Below, in pieces: positions 5,243-12,461 of a stretch of 12,461 bases of DNA. The translations under genes and the position numbers were made by a program. The stretch comes from Alphaproteobacteria bacterium (GTDB lineage: Bacteria; Pseudomonadota; Alphaproteobacteria; Micavibrionales; UBA2020): the NCBI GenBank assembly GCA_020853455.1, contig JADYYV010000045.1, positions 1-12,461 on the forward strand, in the 5' to 3' direction. The notes under the pieces were generated by a model. That model ran no database searches, had not been told where the DNA came from, and saw nothing but the letters and a program-made list of their open reading frames with translations. The first letter of the stretch is position 1. The number at the start of each line of letters is the position of its first letter.

Positions 5243-7645
5243 ATGACCGAGACCGCCACCCCTGCCGCCCTTGCGACCATTGATACTGCCGCGCCCGAGA
5301 CGGAAGACAACGACAACGCGTCGCTGCTGCCGAAAAAATCGTGGATGACGCGCCAGATGGACAAGGCCGTGCGCGGCGGTTTGCGCTTCATGTTCAAGAC
5401 GCTGTTCGGCGCGAAAATCCGCGGCACCGAAAACTTCAACGGCCTCGAGGGCAAGCCGACCCTCGTGATCGCCAACCACGTGTCCTTCATCGACGGCCTG
5501 CTGCTGGGCGCGACGATGCCGGTCGAGGCGTCTTTCGCCATCGACACCGGCATGTACAACAAGATCATGAAAAACCCGATGGTGCGCTTCAACCCCATCG
5601 CGAAGTTCCTGCTGAACCGCATCGACTTCCACCCGCTGGATACCACCAAGCCGCAGGCGATCCGCGCGCTGACGAAACTGGCCAAGGCCGGCCGCCCCGT
5701 GATGGTGTTCCCCGAAGGCCGCCTGACCACGACCGGCACGCTGATGCAATCCTTCGGCGGTTCTTCCGTGGTTGCCGCCAACGCCGATGCGCATATCGTG
5801 CCGATTTACATGGACGGCCTCAACTTCCTCGCCAAGGGCCTGACGCGCCTGAAGGATTACCCGCACCGCCTGTTCCCCAAGCTGTCGGTCACGGTCATGC
5901 CGCCCGTCAAGCTCGATATCCCCGAAAGCGCATCGGGCAAGGAACGCCGCCGCATCGCCGACGAGCAGATGGAAAAAATCCTGCAGGAAATGCCGGTGAA
6001 CGCGGTCGATCCCGGCCGCTCGCTGATCGAGGCGCTGCACGACGCCGCGCGCAATTTCGGCCGCAAGCGCGAAATGCTGGACGACCACAACCAGGAAGAA
6101 GCGCCGCTGACCTACGGCAACATCCTGACCGGCATCTATGCGCTGGGCGCGAAGCTGGCGAAAGTCACGACCAAAGGCGAAAACGTCGGTTTCCTGCTGC
6201 CGAATTCGAAAAAATCCCCCGTCGCGTTCTTCGCGCTGCATGCCCATGGCCGCGTGCCGACCATGCTGAATGCGAAGGCGGAAAAAGCCGATATGCTGTC
6301 TTACGTCACGACCGCGTCGCTGAAAACCATCGTCACTTCCCGCGAATTCGTGAAACTGGCGAAACTGGAAGACAAGGTCGAGGAACTCGCGAAAACCACG
6401 AAAATTATTTACACCGAAGACGTGAAGGCGAAAATCGGTTTCGTCGATAAAATCGCAGGTCTGCTGCGCGGCAAGGGGCTGCTGCCCCGCCCGAAAGACG
6501 CGCCCAAGGGCCAGGATCCCGCCGCCATCATCTTCACCTCCGGCTCCGAAGGCCCGCCCAAGGGTGTTGTGCTGTCATCCACCAACTTCCTGTCGAACGT
6601 CGCGCAGGTGAATGCGGTCACGCCCATCCGCCCGACCGACAAGATTTTCAACTCTATGCCGATCTTCCACTCCTTTGGTCTGGCGGGCGGTCTCATCATG
6701 CCGCTGATGACGGGCGTGCGCAGCTTCCAGTTCCCGAACCCGCTGGCGGGCAAGGAAATTCCGAAACTGGCGTATTTCTATGACGCGACGATCATGTTCG
6801 GTACCGATACCTTCCTGAACCTCTATGCCCGCAGCGCGAACGACCGCGATTTCTCCGGCCTGCGCATGGTGTTCGCGGGGGCGGAGCGGTTGCAGGACGA
6901 AACCTACAACACCTATGTCGACCGCTTTAACGTGCGCGTGAACAACGCCTATGGCTTGTCGGAAGCGGCGCCTGCGGTTGCCATGAACGTCCCCGGCGCG
7001 CATCGCCGCGGCACGGTCGGCAAATTCCTGCCCGGCATCGAAACCCGCATGGAAGCGGTTCCCGATATGGAAGATAGCTTCCGCCTGTTCATCAAGGGCC
7101 CGAACGTGATGCTGGGATATTTGAAAAACGACAATCCCGGCGTGATCCAGCCGCCGCCCGATGGCTGGCACGATACCGGCGATATCGTGAACGTATCCAA
7201 GGAAGGCTATGTGAAGCTGACCGGCCGCGCGAAACGCTTTGCCAAGATCGGCGGCGAAATGGTCTCGCTCGACATGGTTGAAACGGTTGCGACCGCCGCA
7301 TCCCTGAAAAAAGACGCGGCGCATGCAGTCGTCCTGAAGCAGGATCCGGTCAACGGCGATTCAATTGCGCTGTTCACGACCGACCCCGCGCTGAAACGCG
7401 AGGCGCTGACGAAGGCGGCGAACGAGGCCGGGCGTTCTGTGCTGGGTTTGCCGAAAAACAACGAAATCTACGTCTTGCCGGAAATGCCCCGTTTGCCGAC
7501 CGGCAAGACAGACTACGTCACCCTGCAAAAACGCCTGAAGGGTGATTTCAATGCGGCATCCGTTGTGCCCGCATCCAACGACAACCAGCAGAAACCCGAT
7601 GCCCCGAAGGCCGCAGCGCCCGTGGCCGCAGGTCCTGCGTTGTAA
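5243..7645 (+). CDS. Aas-like acyltransferase / acyl-ACP synthetase fusion
   Basis: This 800-residue protein joins a lysophospholipid acyltransferase domain to an AMP-forming acyl ligase, as in Aas, which re-acylates lysophosphatidylethanolamine at the inner membrane using fatty acid activated on acyl carrier protein. The acyltransferase shows the HX4D motif (H79, D84) and FPEGR (156-160). The ligase shows the P-loop TSGSEGPPKG (432-441), YGLSE (570-574), HDTGD (643-647) and the C-terminal catalytic lysine in LPTGK (K755). All key residues are present. Compared with E. coli Aas (719 residues) it has an extra charged N-terminus of about 40 residues and an Ala/Pro/Asn-rich tail. No MFS transporter (LplT-like) segment is fused or adjacent. 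I chose ATG 5243 because GAGG lies 10 bases upstream and the promoter places the ATG at 5192 outside the transcript. It is followed after 41 bp by an unknown gene, probably in one operon. The substrate could differ from that of Aas. Confidence 0.9.
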   Translation: MTETATPAALATIDTAAPETEDNDNASLLPKKSWMTRQMDKAVRGGLRFMFKTLFGAKIRGTENFNGLEGKPTLVIANHVSFIDGLLLGATMPVEASFAIDTGMYNKIMKNPMVRFNPIAKFLLNRIDFHPLDTTKPQAIRALTKLAKAGRPVMVFPEGRLTTTGTLMQSFGGSSVVAANADAHIVPIYMDGLNFLAKGLTRLKDYPHRLFPKLSVTVMPPVKLDIPESASGKERRRIADEQMEKILQEMPVNAVDPGRSLIEALHDAARNFGRKREMLDDHNQEEAPLTYGNILTGIYALGAKLAKVTTKGENVGFLLPNSKKSPVAFFALHAHGRVPTMLNAKAEKADMLSYVTTASLKTIVTSREFVKLAKLEDKVEELAKTTKIIYTEDVKAKIGFVDKIAGLLRGKGLLPRPKDAPKGQDPAAIIFTSGSEGPPKGVVLSSTNFLSNVAQVNAVTPIRPTDKIFNSMPIFHSFGLAGGLIMPLMTGVRSFQFPNPLAGKEIPKLAYFYDATIMFGTDTFLNLYARSANDRDFSGLRMVFAGAERLQDETYNTYVDRFNVRVNNAYGLSEAAPAVAMNVPGAHRRGTVGKFLPGIETRMEAVPDMEDSFRLFIKGPNVMLGYLKNDNPGVIQPPPDGWHDTGDIVNVSKEGYVKLTGRAKRFAKIGGEMVSLDMVETVATAASLKKDAAHAVVLKQDPVNGDSIALFTTDPALKREALTKAANEAGRSVLGLPKNNEIYVLPEMPRLPTGKTDYVTLQKRLKGDFNAASVVPASNDNQQKPDAPKAAAPVAAGPAL

Positions 7646-7686
7646 ACAATAACCAAAAAACCAACCCCGAAAGAGAGTACAGACAG

Positions 7687-8301
7687 ATGACCGACCTCAC
7701 CTCGAAATACCCGCAGCTTGCGAAGATTTTTGACGACCAGGACAAGATGTTCCAGTACATCATCGGCGACAACACGCCGGTTGAACTGAAAACCGTGCAG
7801 AACCGCGCGATCGACCTGATCGAACAGAACGTCGACCGTTCCGACGCTGAAAAAGAAGCGCTCGCCGTCGGCGTCGTCCTGATGACGGCCGGCCCCTCGA
7901 TCGTCGGCGATCCCCAGGAATTCGCGGCAGGCTACAGCAGCAACGTCAATGATTTCGTGACCGAGCTGACCAACGCAAGCCCGTTCGAAGCGCCCTCCAC
8001 CAACATCTCGCAAGCGTCCACCGCGCTGTCGGTTGTGATGCTGCAAGACCTCGCCAAAGGTCTGCGCGAAGGCGCACTGCCCGCAGGCGCGCGCGAACAG
8101 CTGACCGAAGCTTTCACGCAGTCGACCGCGCAGGAAGCTGTCGTGTTCCAGAACCTGAACGCGCCGAAACTGCAAGCCGCATACGAAGCAGCCAAGCAAG
8201 GCCTCGCTTCCGAACTCGGCCTCGGTGCCGCACCCGCGAACAACAACGCGCCCGTGCCGCCGAAAAAGAAAAACAACGGCGGCGGCAGCTTCGACCTCTA
8301 A
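7687..8301 (+). CDS. Hypothetical protein downstream of the Aas-like gene
   Basis: This 204-residue protein is not one I recognise. It has no signal peptide and looks mainly helical and soluble, with one short hydrophobic segment (58-73). Acidic, Ala/Glu-rich helices run from about 105 to 180. It ends in an Asn/Pro/Ala linker, a lysine run (193-195) and a GGGSFDL tail. The tail composition resembles the Asn/Ala/Pro-rich end of the upstream enzyme, which may reflect flexible tethers. The ATG has AAGAGAG nine bases upstream. The 41-bp gap to the Aas-like gene holds no terminator, and a strong hairpin follows the stop, so the two genes probably form one unit. Codon use is GC-rich and strongly third-position C/G biased, which fits a well-expressed native gene. 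A role as a partner of the acyltransferase/ligase is inference from position only. Confidence 0.85.
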   Translation: MTDLTSKYPQLAKIFDDQDKMFQYIIGDNTPVELKTVQNRAIDLIEQNVDRSDAEKEALAVGVVLMTAGPSIVGDPQEFAAGYSSNVNDFVTELTNASPFEAPSTNISQASTALSVVMLQDLAKGLREGALPAGAREQLTEAFTQSTAQEAVVFQNLNAPKLQAAYEAAKQGLASELGLGAAPANNNAPVPPKKKNNGGGSFDL

Positions 8302-8327
8302 TCGAAACTGACAGCCGAAAGAACAAG

Positions 8328-8359
8328 CCGCCCCGCGCAAATATGCCGGGGCGGTTTTT
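8328..8359 (+). terminator. Strong intrinsic terminator between convergent genes
   Basis: CCGCCCCG (8328-8335) pairs perfectly with CGGGGCGG (8347-8354), followed directly by five T residues (8355-8359). AAG before and TTT after the stem can extend the pairing. It ends the Aas-like operon. The T-run abuts the stop codon of the opposing EF-hand gene (8362-8360). On the other strand the run after the stem is CTTGTTCTTT, so some bidirectional action is possible. Confidence 0.85.
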
Positions 8360-10099
8360 CTATTCGCAGATCCTGACGTTCTGGGGGATTTCGGCGCCTT
8401 CTTCGGGGCGCAGGCAGATGCCATAGCCGCGCAGTTTCGGCACCTTCACGCCTTTGGGCAGCACAAATTGCGCGCCAAGGCTGTCGTTGATGCCGGGCGG
8501 AAATTCTTCGATGTCCTTCATGATCCGGAATTGCCAGTCATCGGTCACGAAAATGCGTGCGTTGCTATTGTTGATGACCGGCGCGCCTGCGCGGTTTTGC
8601 AGGACAAGCCGTGTCCTGCCGTCGAAAATGATCACACGGGCTGCGGGCGGCGAAACTTTTTCCGCCTTCAGGCTTCCATTGCCCGCCATCTGCGCAAGGC
8701 CCGCCCAGCCGGGCAGCGTTTTATAGGACTCTATCTTGCCCGGTGTCACGATGTCGGCCGCATTCAATGACGAAAGTCCGCCAGGATACATCAATAGGCC
8801 CAGCTTCCACACATCGGCATTCATGCCGGCGGGCGCGTCTGCCGGAGGGGCATCTTCCGGCAGCGGTTTCACCTGAGTTGCGCCGACACTCAGCGCCACG
8901 GGCGCGTATTCGGTATAACGCGCATCGGCGTCACGCCCGATCAGGTCTTTGAGCTGCGGCTGGTTGTTCCGGATGGAAGCGCGCTGCGACAGGTTGCCCT
9001 GAATAACGCTCATGATCGATCCGGACAGCCTGCGGCATTCGTTGTTTTCATCGCCCTGCAGGTATGAAACCTTCCCGGCGGGCAGGCCGCTGACGCCGGC
9101 GCTGATTTTCTGGGCTGTCATGCGCGGGGTCGGCATACCCCCGTCAAGACTGATATCGGGACGCGCAAACGGGCCCGCAAGCACAAGCCGCGCCACGCGC
9201 GCGGTATCGCCGGTCAGCTGCCAGATGACGGGCTTGTGGCTGGACAGCAGGAGGTAAAGCGGCTCCGCGCCTTTTTCGATGTCAAGACGCAGGGCCGTGG
9301 TTTCTTCCTGCAGGCTGCCCAGCGCAAGGTTCGACCAGCTGCCGCCGTTTGTGACGGAAATCTGGACGAGTTTCTCCGCACTGGCAACAGGCGGCAGCGC
9401 GCAGCCGGACGCCTTCAGCCGCGCGAGGCTCCATTTTTTCTCGACCTCAGCGACCTCGTCGCGCGACAATACGCCGTTGCCGTCTTTATCGACGGTACGG
9501 AACGCCTTGCGCGCCAGCGCTTCGAGTTCTGCGCCCGTCAGCGTGCCGTCCTGGTCGGTATCAAGCGCCAGCAGGTCGCGGCTGCTTTTATAGGAGTTCT
9601 CGTACGGATATTCACTTTTGCCGGAACCGGTTGCCGCTTCGCGGCTGGTGATCGTGCCGTCGTCATCGGTATCGTAGGTTTTCATGATGCGCACGGATTG
9701 TGCATCGATCGCTTGTTTGACCGCGTCCGTCGTCATGCCTTCGCCGCGGTTCGAAAATTCATCCTGCATGCTGGTGCGTACTTCGTCCGCCGTGACTTTC
9801 AGGTCGAAATCCTGGTCATAGCGCATGACTTCACGCAGGCGGTTTCGCGCAAGCTCGCGCTTCCTGCGTGTTTCTGCCGCCTCGATATCGGCCAGCGTCA
9901 ATGATCCGGTCTCGCGCGCGGCGTTGCGCAGCTGGTCGGCCATCGACGATACGTATTTCTGCTCGAAAAGATCCTGCCGCAACAATGGCTGCAGCAGCAC
10001 AGTCGGGATCGCATCAACCGATGGATAGGTGTCAGATGCCGCCTGTGCCGACAGCGGCATCAGGGCCAGCAGCATGGAAGCGAAAATGATCTTTTTCAT
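8360..10099 (-). CDS. Exported EF-hand protein with large unknown C-terminal region
   Basis: This 579-residue protein has a Sec signal peptide (cleavage near Ala18-Gln-Ala20). Four EF-hand loops follow at D95-E106, D143-E154, D180-E191 and D204-E215, each with Asp/Asn at loop positions 1, 3 and 5 and Glu at 12. The first loop has Leu instead of the usual Gly at position 6. Calcium binding in the periplasm or outside the cell is expected. Residues 216-579 form a separate region, beta-rich in appearance, with four cysteines (C233, C355, C562, C578) and a Pro/Ala linker near the middle; I recognise no family there. The N-terminal part is paralogous to the upstream gene (YPSVDAIPTVLL against YASMEAVPKVLL), and loops 3 and 4 fall at identical residue numbers. 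The ATG has AGGAA 7 bases upstream, 50 bp after the upstream stop, so the two form an operon. It is convergent with the Aas-like operon. Confidence 0.9.
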   Translation of the reverse strand: MKKIIFASMLLALMPLSAQAASDTYPSVDAIPTVLLQPLLRQDLFEQKYVSSMADQLRNAARETGSLTLADIEAAETRRKRELARNRLREVMRYDQDFDLKVTADEVRTSMQDEFSNRGEGMTTDAVKQAIDAQSVRIMKTYDTDDDGTITSREAATGSGKSEYPYENSYKSSRDLLALDTDQDGTLTGAELEALARKAFRTVDKDGNGVLSRDEVAEVEKKWSLARLKASGCALPPVASAEKLVQISVTNGGSWSNLALGSLQEETTALRLDIEKGAEPLYLLLSSHKPVIWQLTGDTARVARLVLAGPFARPDISLDGGMPTPRMTAQKISAGVSGLPAGKVSYLQGDENNECRRLSGSIMSVIQGNLSQRASIRNNQPQLKDLIGRDADARYTEYAPVALSVGATQVKPLPEDAPPADAPAGMNADVWKLGLLMYPGGLSSLNAADIVTPGKIESYKTLPGWAGLAQMAGNGSLKAEKVSPPAARVIIFDGRTRLVLQNRAGAPVINNSNARIFVTDDWQFRIMKDIEEFPPGINDSLGAQFVLPKGVKVPKLRGYGICLRPEEGAEIPQNVRICE

Positions 10100-10149
10100 G
10101 AAAAATTCCTGTCGCTGTTATTGTCTGATGAGCGCTTCGTCCGCGATCC

Positions 10150-10830
10150 TCAGTAATCCTCGAGCACATCCCTTACGACCTGCATTTCGGGACGCGAAAG
10201 CGACCCGTCTCCGTCGGTATCGGCGGTCGCGAAGGCCTTGCGTCCCAGCGCTTCCAGTTCCGGCATTGTCAGGCGTCCGTCGCGGTCAGGGTCGAGCGCC
10301 AGCAGCGCCTTCATGCGGCGCGATTGCTTGTCGCGGCTGCCGCGGTTCTCGGCGGACGGGTCGGGCGTAGACATTTCCTTCAATGAAATCGCGCCGTCCT
10401 TGTCGATGTCGTAACGGGCGATGAACCGTGCGGCGTCATCGGCGCAGCCTTCCTCGCTCTGCTTTTGGCGGCGGCGGTCCTCCATCATCACGGTCCCCAC
10501 TTCCTGCTGCGTGATCGTGCCATCGTAATCAAGGTCATAGAAGATCACCTGCAGGTAACGCTGGCGGCGCTCGGCGGTTTCGTTACGGCGGACATAATTA
10601 TCGACATCCTGCTGGGTCAGGACCTTTTTGTCCTGGCCTGCCGTGCGCATCACCTCCAGCAGGCGGGCGATGTACTGGTCGCGGTAGGTCTGCCCGTGGC
10701 GGATATCTGCCAGCAGCACCTTCGGCACGGCTTCCATCGAAGCGTATTTTTCAACGATGACGGGTTGCGCCAGCGCCGGTAATGAGCCGGTCAGGGTTGC
10801 TGCCAGAATGGCCAAAGATAAAGTTCTCAT
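10150..10830 (-). CDS. Exported EF-hand calcium-binding protein
   Basis: This 226-residue protein has a Sec signal peptide (cleavage after Ala-Leu-Ala, 19-21) and four canonical EF-hand loops: D99-E110, D141-E152, D180-E191 and D204-E215, each with the DxDxDG core and Glu at position 12. It is therefore a probable high-affinity calcium binder outside the cytoplasm, a buffer or sensor; the target is unknown. Between the signal and the first loop is a helical region rich in Arg/Gln/Glu that aligns with the same part of the downstream paralogue. It lacks that protein's long C-terminal region and ends ten residues or so after the last loop. I chose ATG 10830 because GGAGG lies four bases upstream and the signal peptide begins there. 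The longer frame from 10968 only adds 46 non-conserved residues. It is the first gene of the EF-hand pair and divergent from dnaK. No clear promoter is seen for it. Confidence 0.92.
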   Translation of the reverse strand: MRTLSLAILAATLTGSLPALAQPVIVEKYASMEAVPKVLLADIRHGQTYRDQYIARLLEVMRTAGQDKKVLTQQDVDNYVRRNETAERRQRYLQVIFYDLDYDGTITQQEVGTVMMEDRRRQKQSEEGCADDAARFIARYDIDKDGAISLKEMSTPDPSAENRGSRDKQSRRMKALLALDPDRDGRLTMPELEALGRKAFATADTDGDGSLSRPEMQVVRDVLEDY

Positions 10831-11093
10831 GCTTCCTCCCGCAATGCAGGCCAAACGATAACAGACTGCTACTTGTGGAATAGTTAACCAAGGGGTCATC
10901 CAAATGCCATCAGCCCCCGTATAAAGCCTGAAAAGGGGCCGGAAACGGCTGCCAGAAAATGACTTCACTTCACGGCCAAAGGGTAGTAATTTCCTGCCTG
11001 AACGCTATCTTAGGCGCGTAAGTACTTGGAAATCGGGATCGGTGCTTAAGCTTTGAGGCCTTTCCCATATATTTGCCACTGAAAGGAAATAAA
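10831..11093. other. Divergent intergenic region, EF-hand operon / dnaK
   Basis: This 263-bp gap holds the start signals for both directions. Near the dnaK side a heat-shock-like promoter candidate is visible. On the other side only the GGAGG ribosome site of the EF-hand gene is clear. The opposing -35/-10 candidates are weak. I see no small gene or RNA in it. Confidence 0.6.
11045..11072 (+). promoter_or_regulatory. Candidate sigma-32 (RpoH)-type promoter of dnaK
   Basis: CTTAAG (11045-11050), a 13-base spacer and CCCATATAT (11064-11072) resemble the RpoH pattern CTTGAA, 13-15 bases, CCCCATnT. Transcription would begin near 11078, giving a short leader of about 15 bases that still holds AAGGAA (11083-11088). 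Heat-shock control of dnaK is expected in Proteobacteria; the -35 match is imperfect. Confidence 0.4.
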
Positions 11094-12461
11094 ATGAGCA
11101 AAATCATCGGCATCGACCTTGGCACGACCAACTCCTGCGTTGCAGTGATGGAAGGCGACAAGGCCAAGATTATCGAAAACGCGGAGGGCGCGCGCACAAC
11201 CCCCTCCATGATCGCCTTCACCAAAGACGGCGAACGTCTCGTCGGCCAGCCGGCAAAACGCCAGGCGGTCACGAACCCCGACAAAACCCTTTATGCCATC
11301 AAGCGCCTGATCGGCCGCCGCTTCAACGAGCCTGAAGTGAAGAAGATGACCGAAAAAGCGCCCTTCAAGATCATCGAAGGCGACGGCGGCGCGGCATGGG
11401 TCGAAATCGACGGCGAAAAATTCGCGCCCTCGCAGATCTCCGCGATGGTCCTGCAGAAAATGAAGGAAACGGCTGAAAACTACCTTGGCGAAAAAGTCAC
11501 CAAGGCGGTCATCACCGTGCCCGCATACTTCAACGACAGCCAGCGTCAGGCCACCAAAGACGCCGGCCGCATCGCGGGTCTCGATGTGTTGCGCATCATC
11601 AACGAGCCAACGGCGGCGGCGCTCGCGTACGGTTTGGACAAGAAAAACACCGGCACGATCGCGGTCTATGACCTGGGCGGCGGTACGTTCGACGTTTCCG
11701 TGCTTGAGATCGGCGACGGCGTGTTCGAAGTGAAATCCACCAACGGCGACACGTTCCTCGGCGGTGAAGACTTCGACCTGCGCATCATCGACTTCCTCGC
11801 GGAAGAGTTCAAAAAAGAGCACAACATCGACCTGCGCAAAGACAAGCTGGCGCTGCAGCGCCTGAAAGAGGCTGCTGAAAAAGCGAAGATCGAGCTGTCG
11901 TCGTCCGTGCAGACCGAAGTCAACCTGCCCTTCATCACGGCAGATGCGAACGGCCCGAAACACCTTGTTTTGACGATGAAACGCGCGAAGCTGGAAGAGC
12001 TGGTCGGCGACCTGCTGATGAAAACGCTCGAGCCCTGCAAAGCGGCGATCCGCGACGCCGGCGTGAAAGTTTCCGACATCGATGAAGTCGTGCTTGTCGG
12101 CGGTATGACCCGCATGCCCAAAGTGATCGAGATCGTGAAGGAATTCTTCGGCAAGGAACCCCATCGCGGCGTCAACCCCGACGAAGTCGTGGCCGACGGC
12201 GCGGCGATCCAGGGCGGCGTTCTGGCCGGCGACGTGAAAGACGTCCTGCTGCTGGACGTGACCCCGCTGTCGCTTGGCATCGAAACACTGGGCGGCGTGT
12301 TCACACGCCTGATCGAGCGCAACACGACGATCCCGACGAAAAAATCGCAGACCTTCTCGACCGCGGAAGACGGCCAGAGCGCCGTGACCATCCGTGTGTT
12401 CCAGGGCGAGCGTGAAATGGCGGCGGACAACAAGATCCTCGGCCAGTTCGACCTCGTCGGC
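11094..12461 (+). CDS. dnaK: Chaperone protein DnaK (Hsp70), 3' end outside window
   Basis: DnaK is the cytoplasmic ATP-dependent Hsp70 chaperone, working with DnaJ and GrpE. 456 codons are present and the frame is open at the window end; the family has about 640 residues. Visible are the phosphate-1 motif IGIDLGTTNS at the N-terminus, VPAYFNDSQRQATKDAG, NEPTAAALAYGLD, the phosphate-2 motif DLGGGTFDVSVLE, GGEDFD, the adenosine motif VVLVGGMTRMP, and the interdomain linker DVLLLDVTPLSLG (383-395). The first part of the substrate-binding domain follows. The lid is missing only because the window stops. The ATG has AAGGAA five bases upstream. It is divergent from the EF-hand operon. In many alphaproteobacteria dnaK is followed by dnaJ and often dapB. 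Here dapB lies about 8 kb to the left on the other strand; what follows dnaK cannot be seen. Confidence 0.98.
   Translation, partial: MSKIIGIDLGTTNSCVAVMEGDKAKIIENAEGARTTPSMIAFTKDGERLVGQPAKRQAVTNPDKTLYAIKRLIGRRFNEPEVKKMTEKAPFKIIEGDGGAAWVEIDGEKFAPSQISAMVLQKMKETAENYLGEKVTKAVITVPAYFNDSQRQATKDAGRIAGLDVLRIINEPTAAALAYGLDKKNTGTIAVYDLGGGTFDVSVLEIGDGVFEVKSTNGDTFLGGEDFDLRIIDFLAEEFKKEHNIDLRKDKLALQRLKEAAEKAKIELSSSVQTEVNLPFITADANGPKHLVLTMKRAKLEELVGDLLMKTLEPCKAAIRDAGVKVSDIDEVVLVGGMTRMPKVIEIVKEFFGKEPHRGVNPDEVVADGAAIQGGVLAGDVKDVLLLDVTPLSLGIETLGGVFTRLIERNTTIPTKKSQTFSTAEDGQSAVTIRVFQGEREMAADNKILGQFDLVG

Noticed and set aside
5213..6247. 344-codon minus-strand open frame opposite the Aas-like gene
   Set aside because: It is a His/Arg/Gln-rich antisense shadow of a GC-rich gene whose plus-strand frame has all catalytic motifs.
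5341..6450. 369-codon plus-strand frame inside the Aas-like gene
   Set aside because: It is a shifted frame, rich in Arg/Pro/His, with no motif; the real frame carries the HX4D and FPEG motifs in the same interval.
7513..8424. 303-codon minus-strand frame opposite the 204-residue gene
   Set aside because: It runs through the terminator and across two real genes, with the low-complexity composition of a shadow frame.
10831..10968. Upstream extension of the short EF-hand gene to 10968
   Set aside because: The added 46 residues precede a perfect signal peptide start that has GGAGG four bases upstream.
11046..12164. 372-codon minus-strand frame opposite dnaK
   Set aside because: It is an antisense shadow of the conserved DnaK ATPase domain, with no independent start signal or motif.
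1..12461. Mobile element, prophage, CRISPR array or RNA gene
   Set aside because: No transposase, integrase, long terminal repeats, regularly spaced direct repeats or recognisable tRNA/rRNA were seen on reading both strands.

Overview
The window looks like chromosomal DNA of an alphaproteobacterium. The evidence is a GC-rich base composition in most genes, an alphaproteobacterial-looking DnaK, a DapB of the Gram-negative type, a Tat-exported DUF1501 protein paired with DUF1800, and an Aas-type two-domain acyltransferase/acyl-ACP synthetase. The order within the class cannot be fixed from this sequence. I see no rRNA, tRNA, CRISPR array, transposase, integrase or phage gene.

Layout, left to right. 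(1) The left edge holds a possible leftward promoter and the first nine codons of a gene that leaves the window. (2) A leftward pair, DUF1800 then DUF1501, is separated by 2 bases and the second Shine-Dalgarno lies inside the first gene. (3) A leftward set of three genes (4422 to 2766) encodes two small exported cysteine-containing proteins followed by dapB. Both junctions are ATGA stop/start overlaps, so the lysine/diaminopimelate gene appears translationally coupled to two unknown secreted proteins. (4) A leftward gene encodes a protein with five repeats of about 24 residues (MORN/YwqK-like). It starts with GTG and has its own sigma-70-like promoter. (5) A 189-bp divergent intergenic region follows. 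(6) A rightward pair encodes the Aas-like enzyme and a 204-residue protein of unknown function, closed by a strong hairpin terminator. (7) A convergent leftward pair encodes two exported proteins with four EF-hands each. They are clearly paralogous, and the downstream one carries an extra C-terminal region of about 360 residues that I do not recognise. (8) A divergent intergenic region of 263 bp precedes a rightward dnaK, cut off by the right end of the window after 456 codons.

Themes. Much of the window concerns the cell envelope and exported proteins: phospholipid repair/acylation (Aas), a diaminopimelate precursor enzyme, two exported calcium-binding proteins, two exported small cysteine proteins and a Tat substrate. 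The parts that are least explained are the two coupled secreted paralogues in front of dapB, the EF-hand pair with its unknown C-terminal region, the 204-residue partner of the Aas-like enzyme, and the repeat protein. None can be assigned a function from sequence alone.
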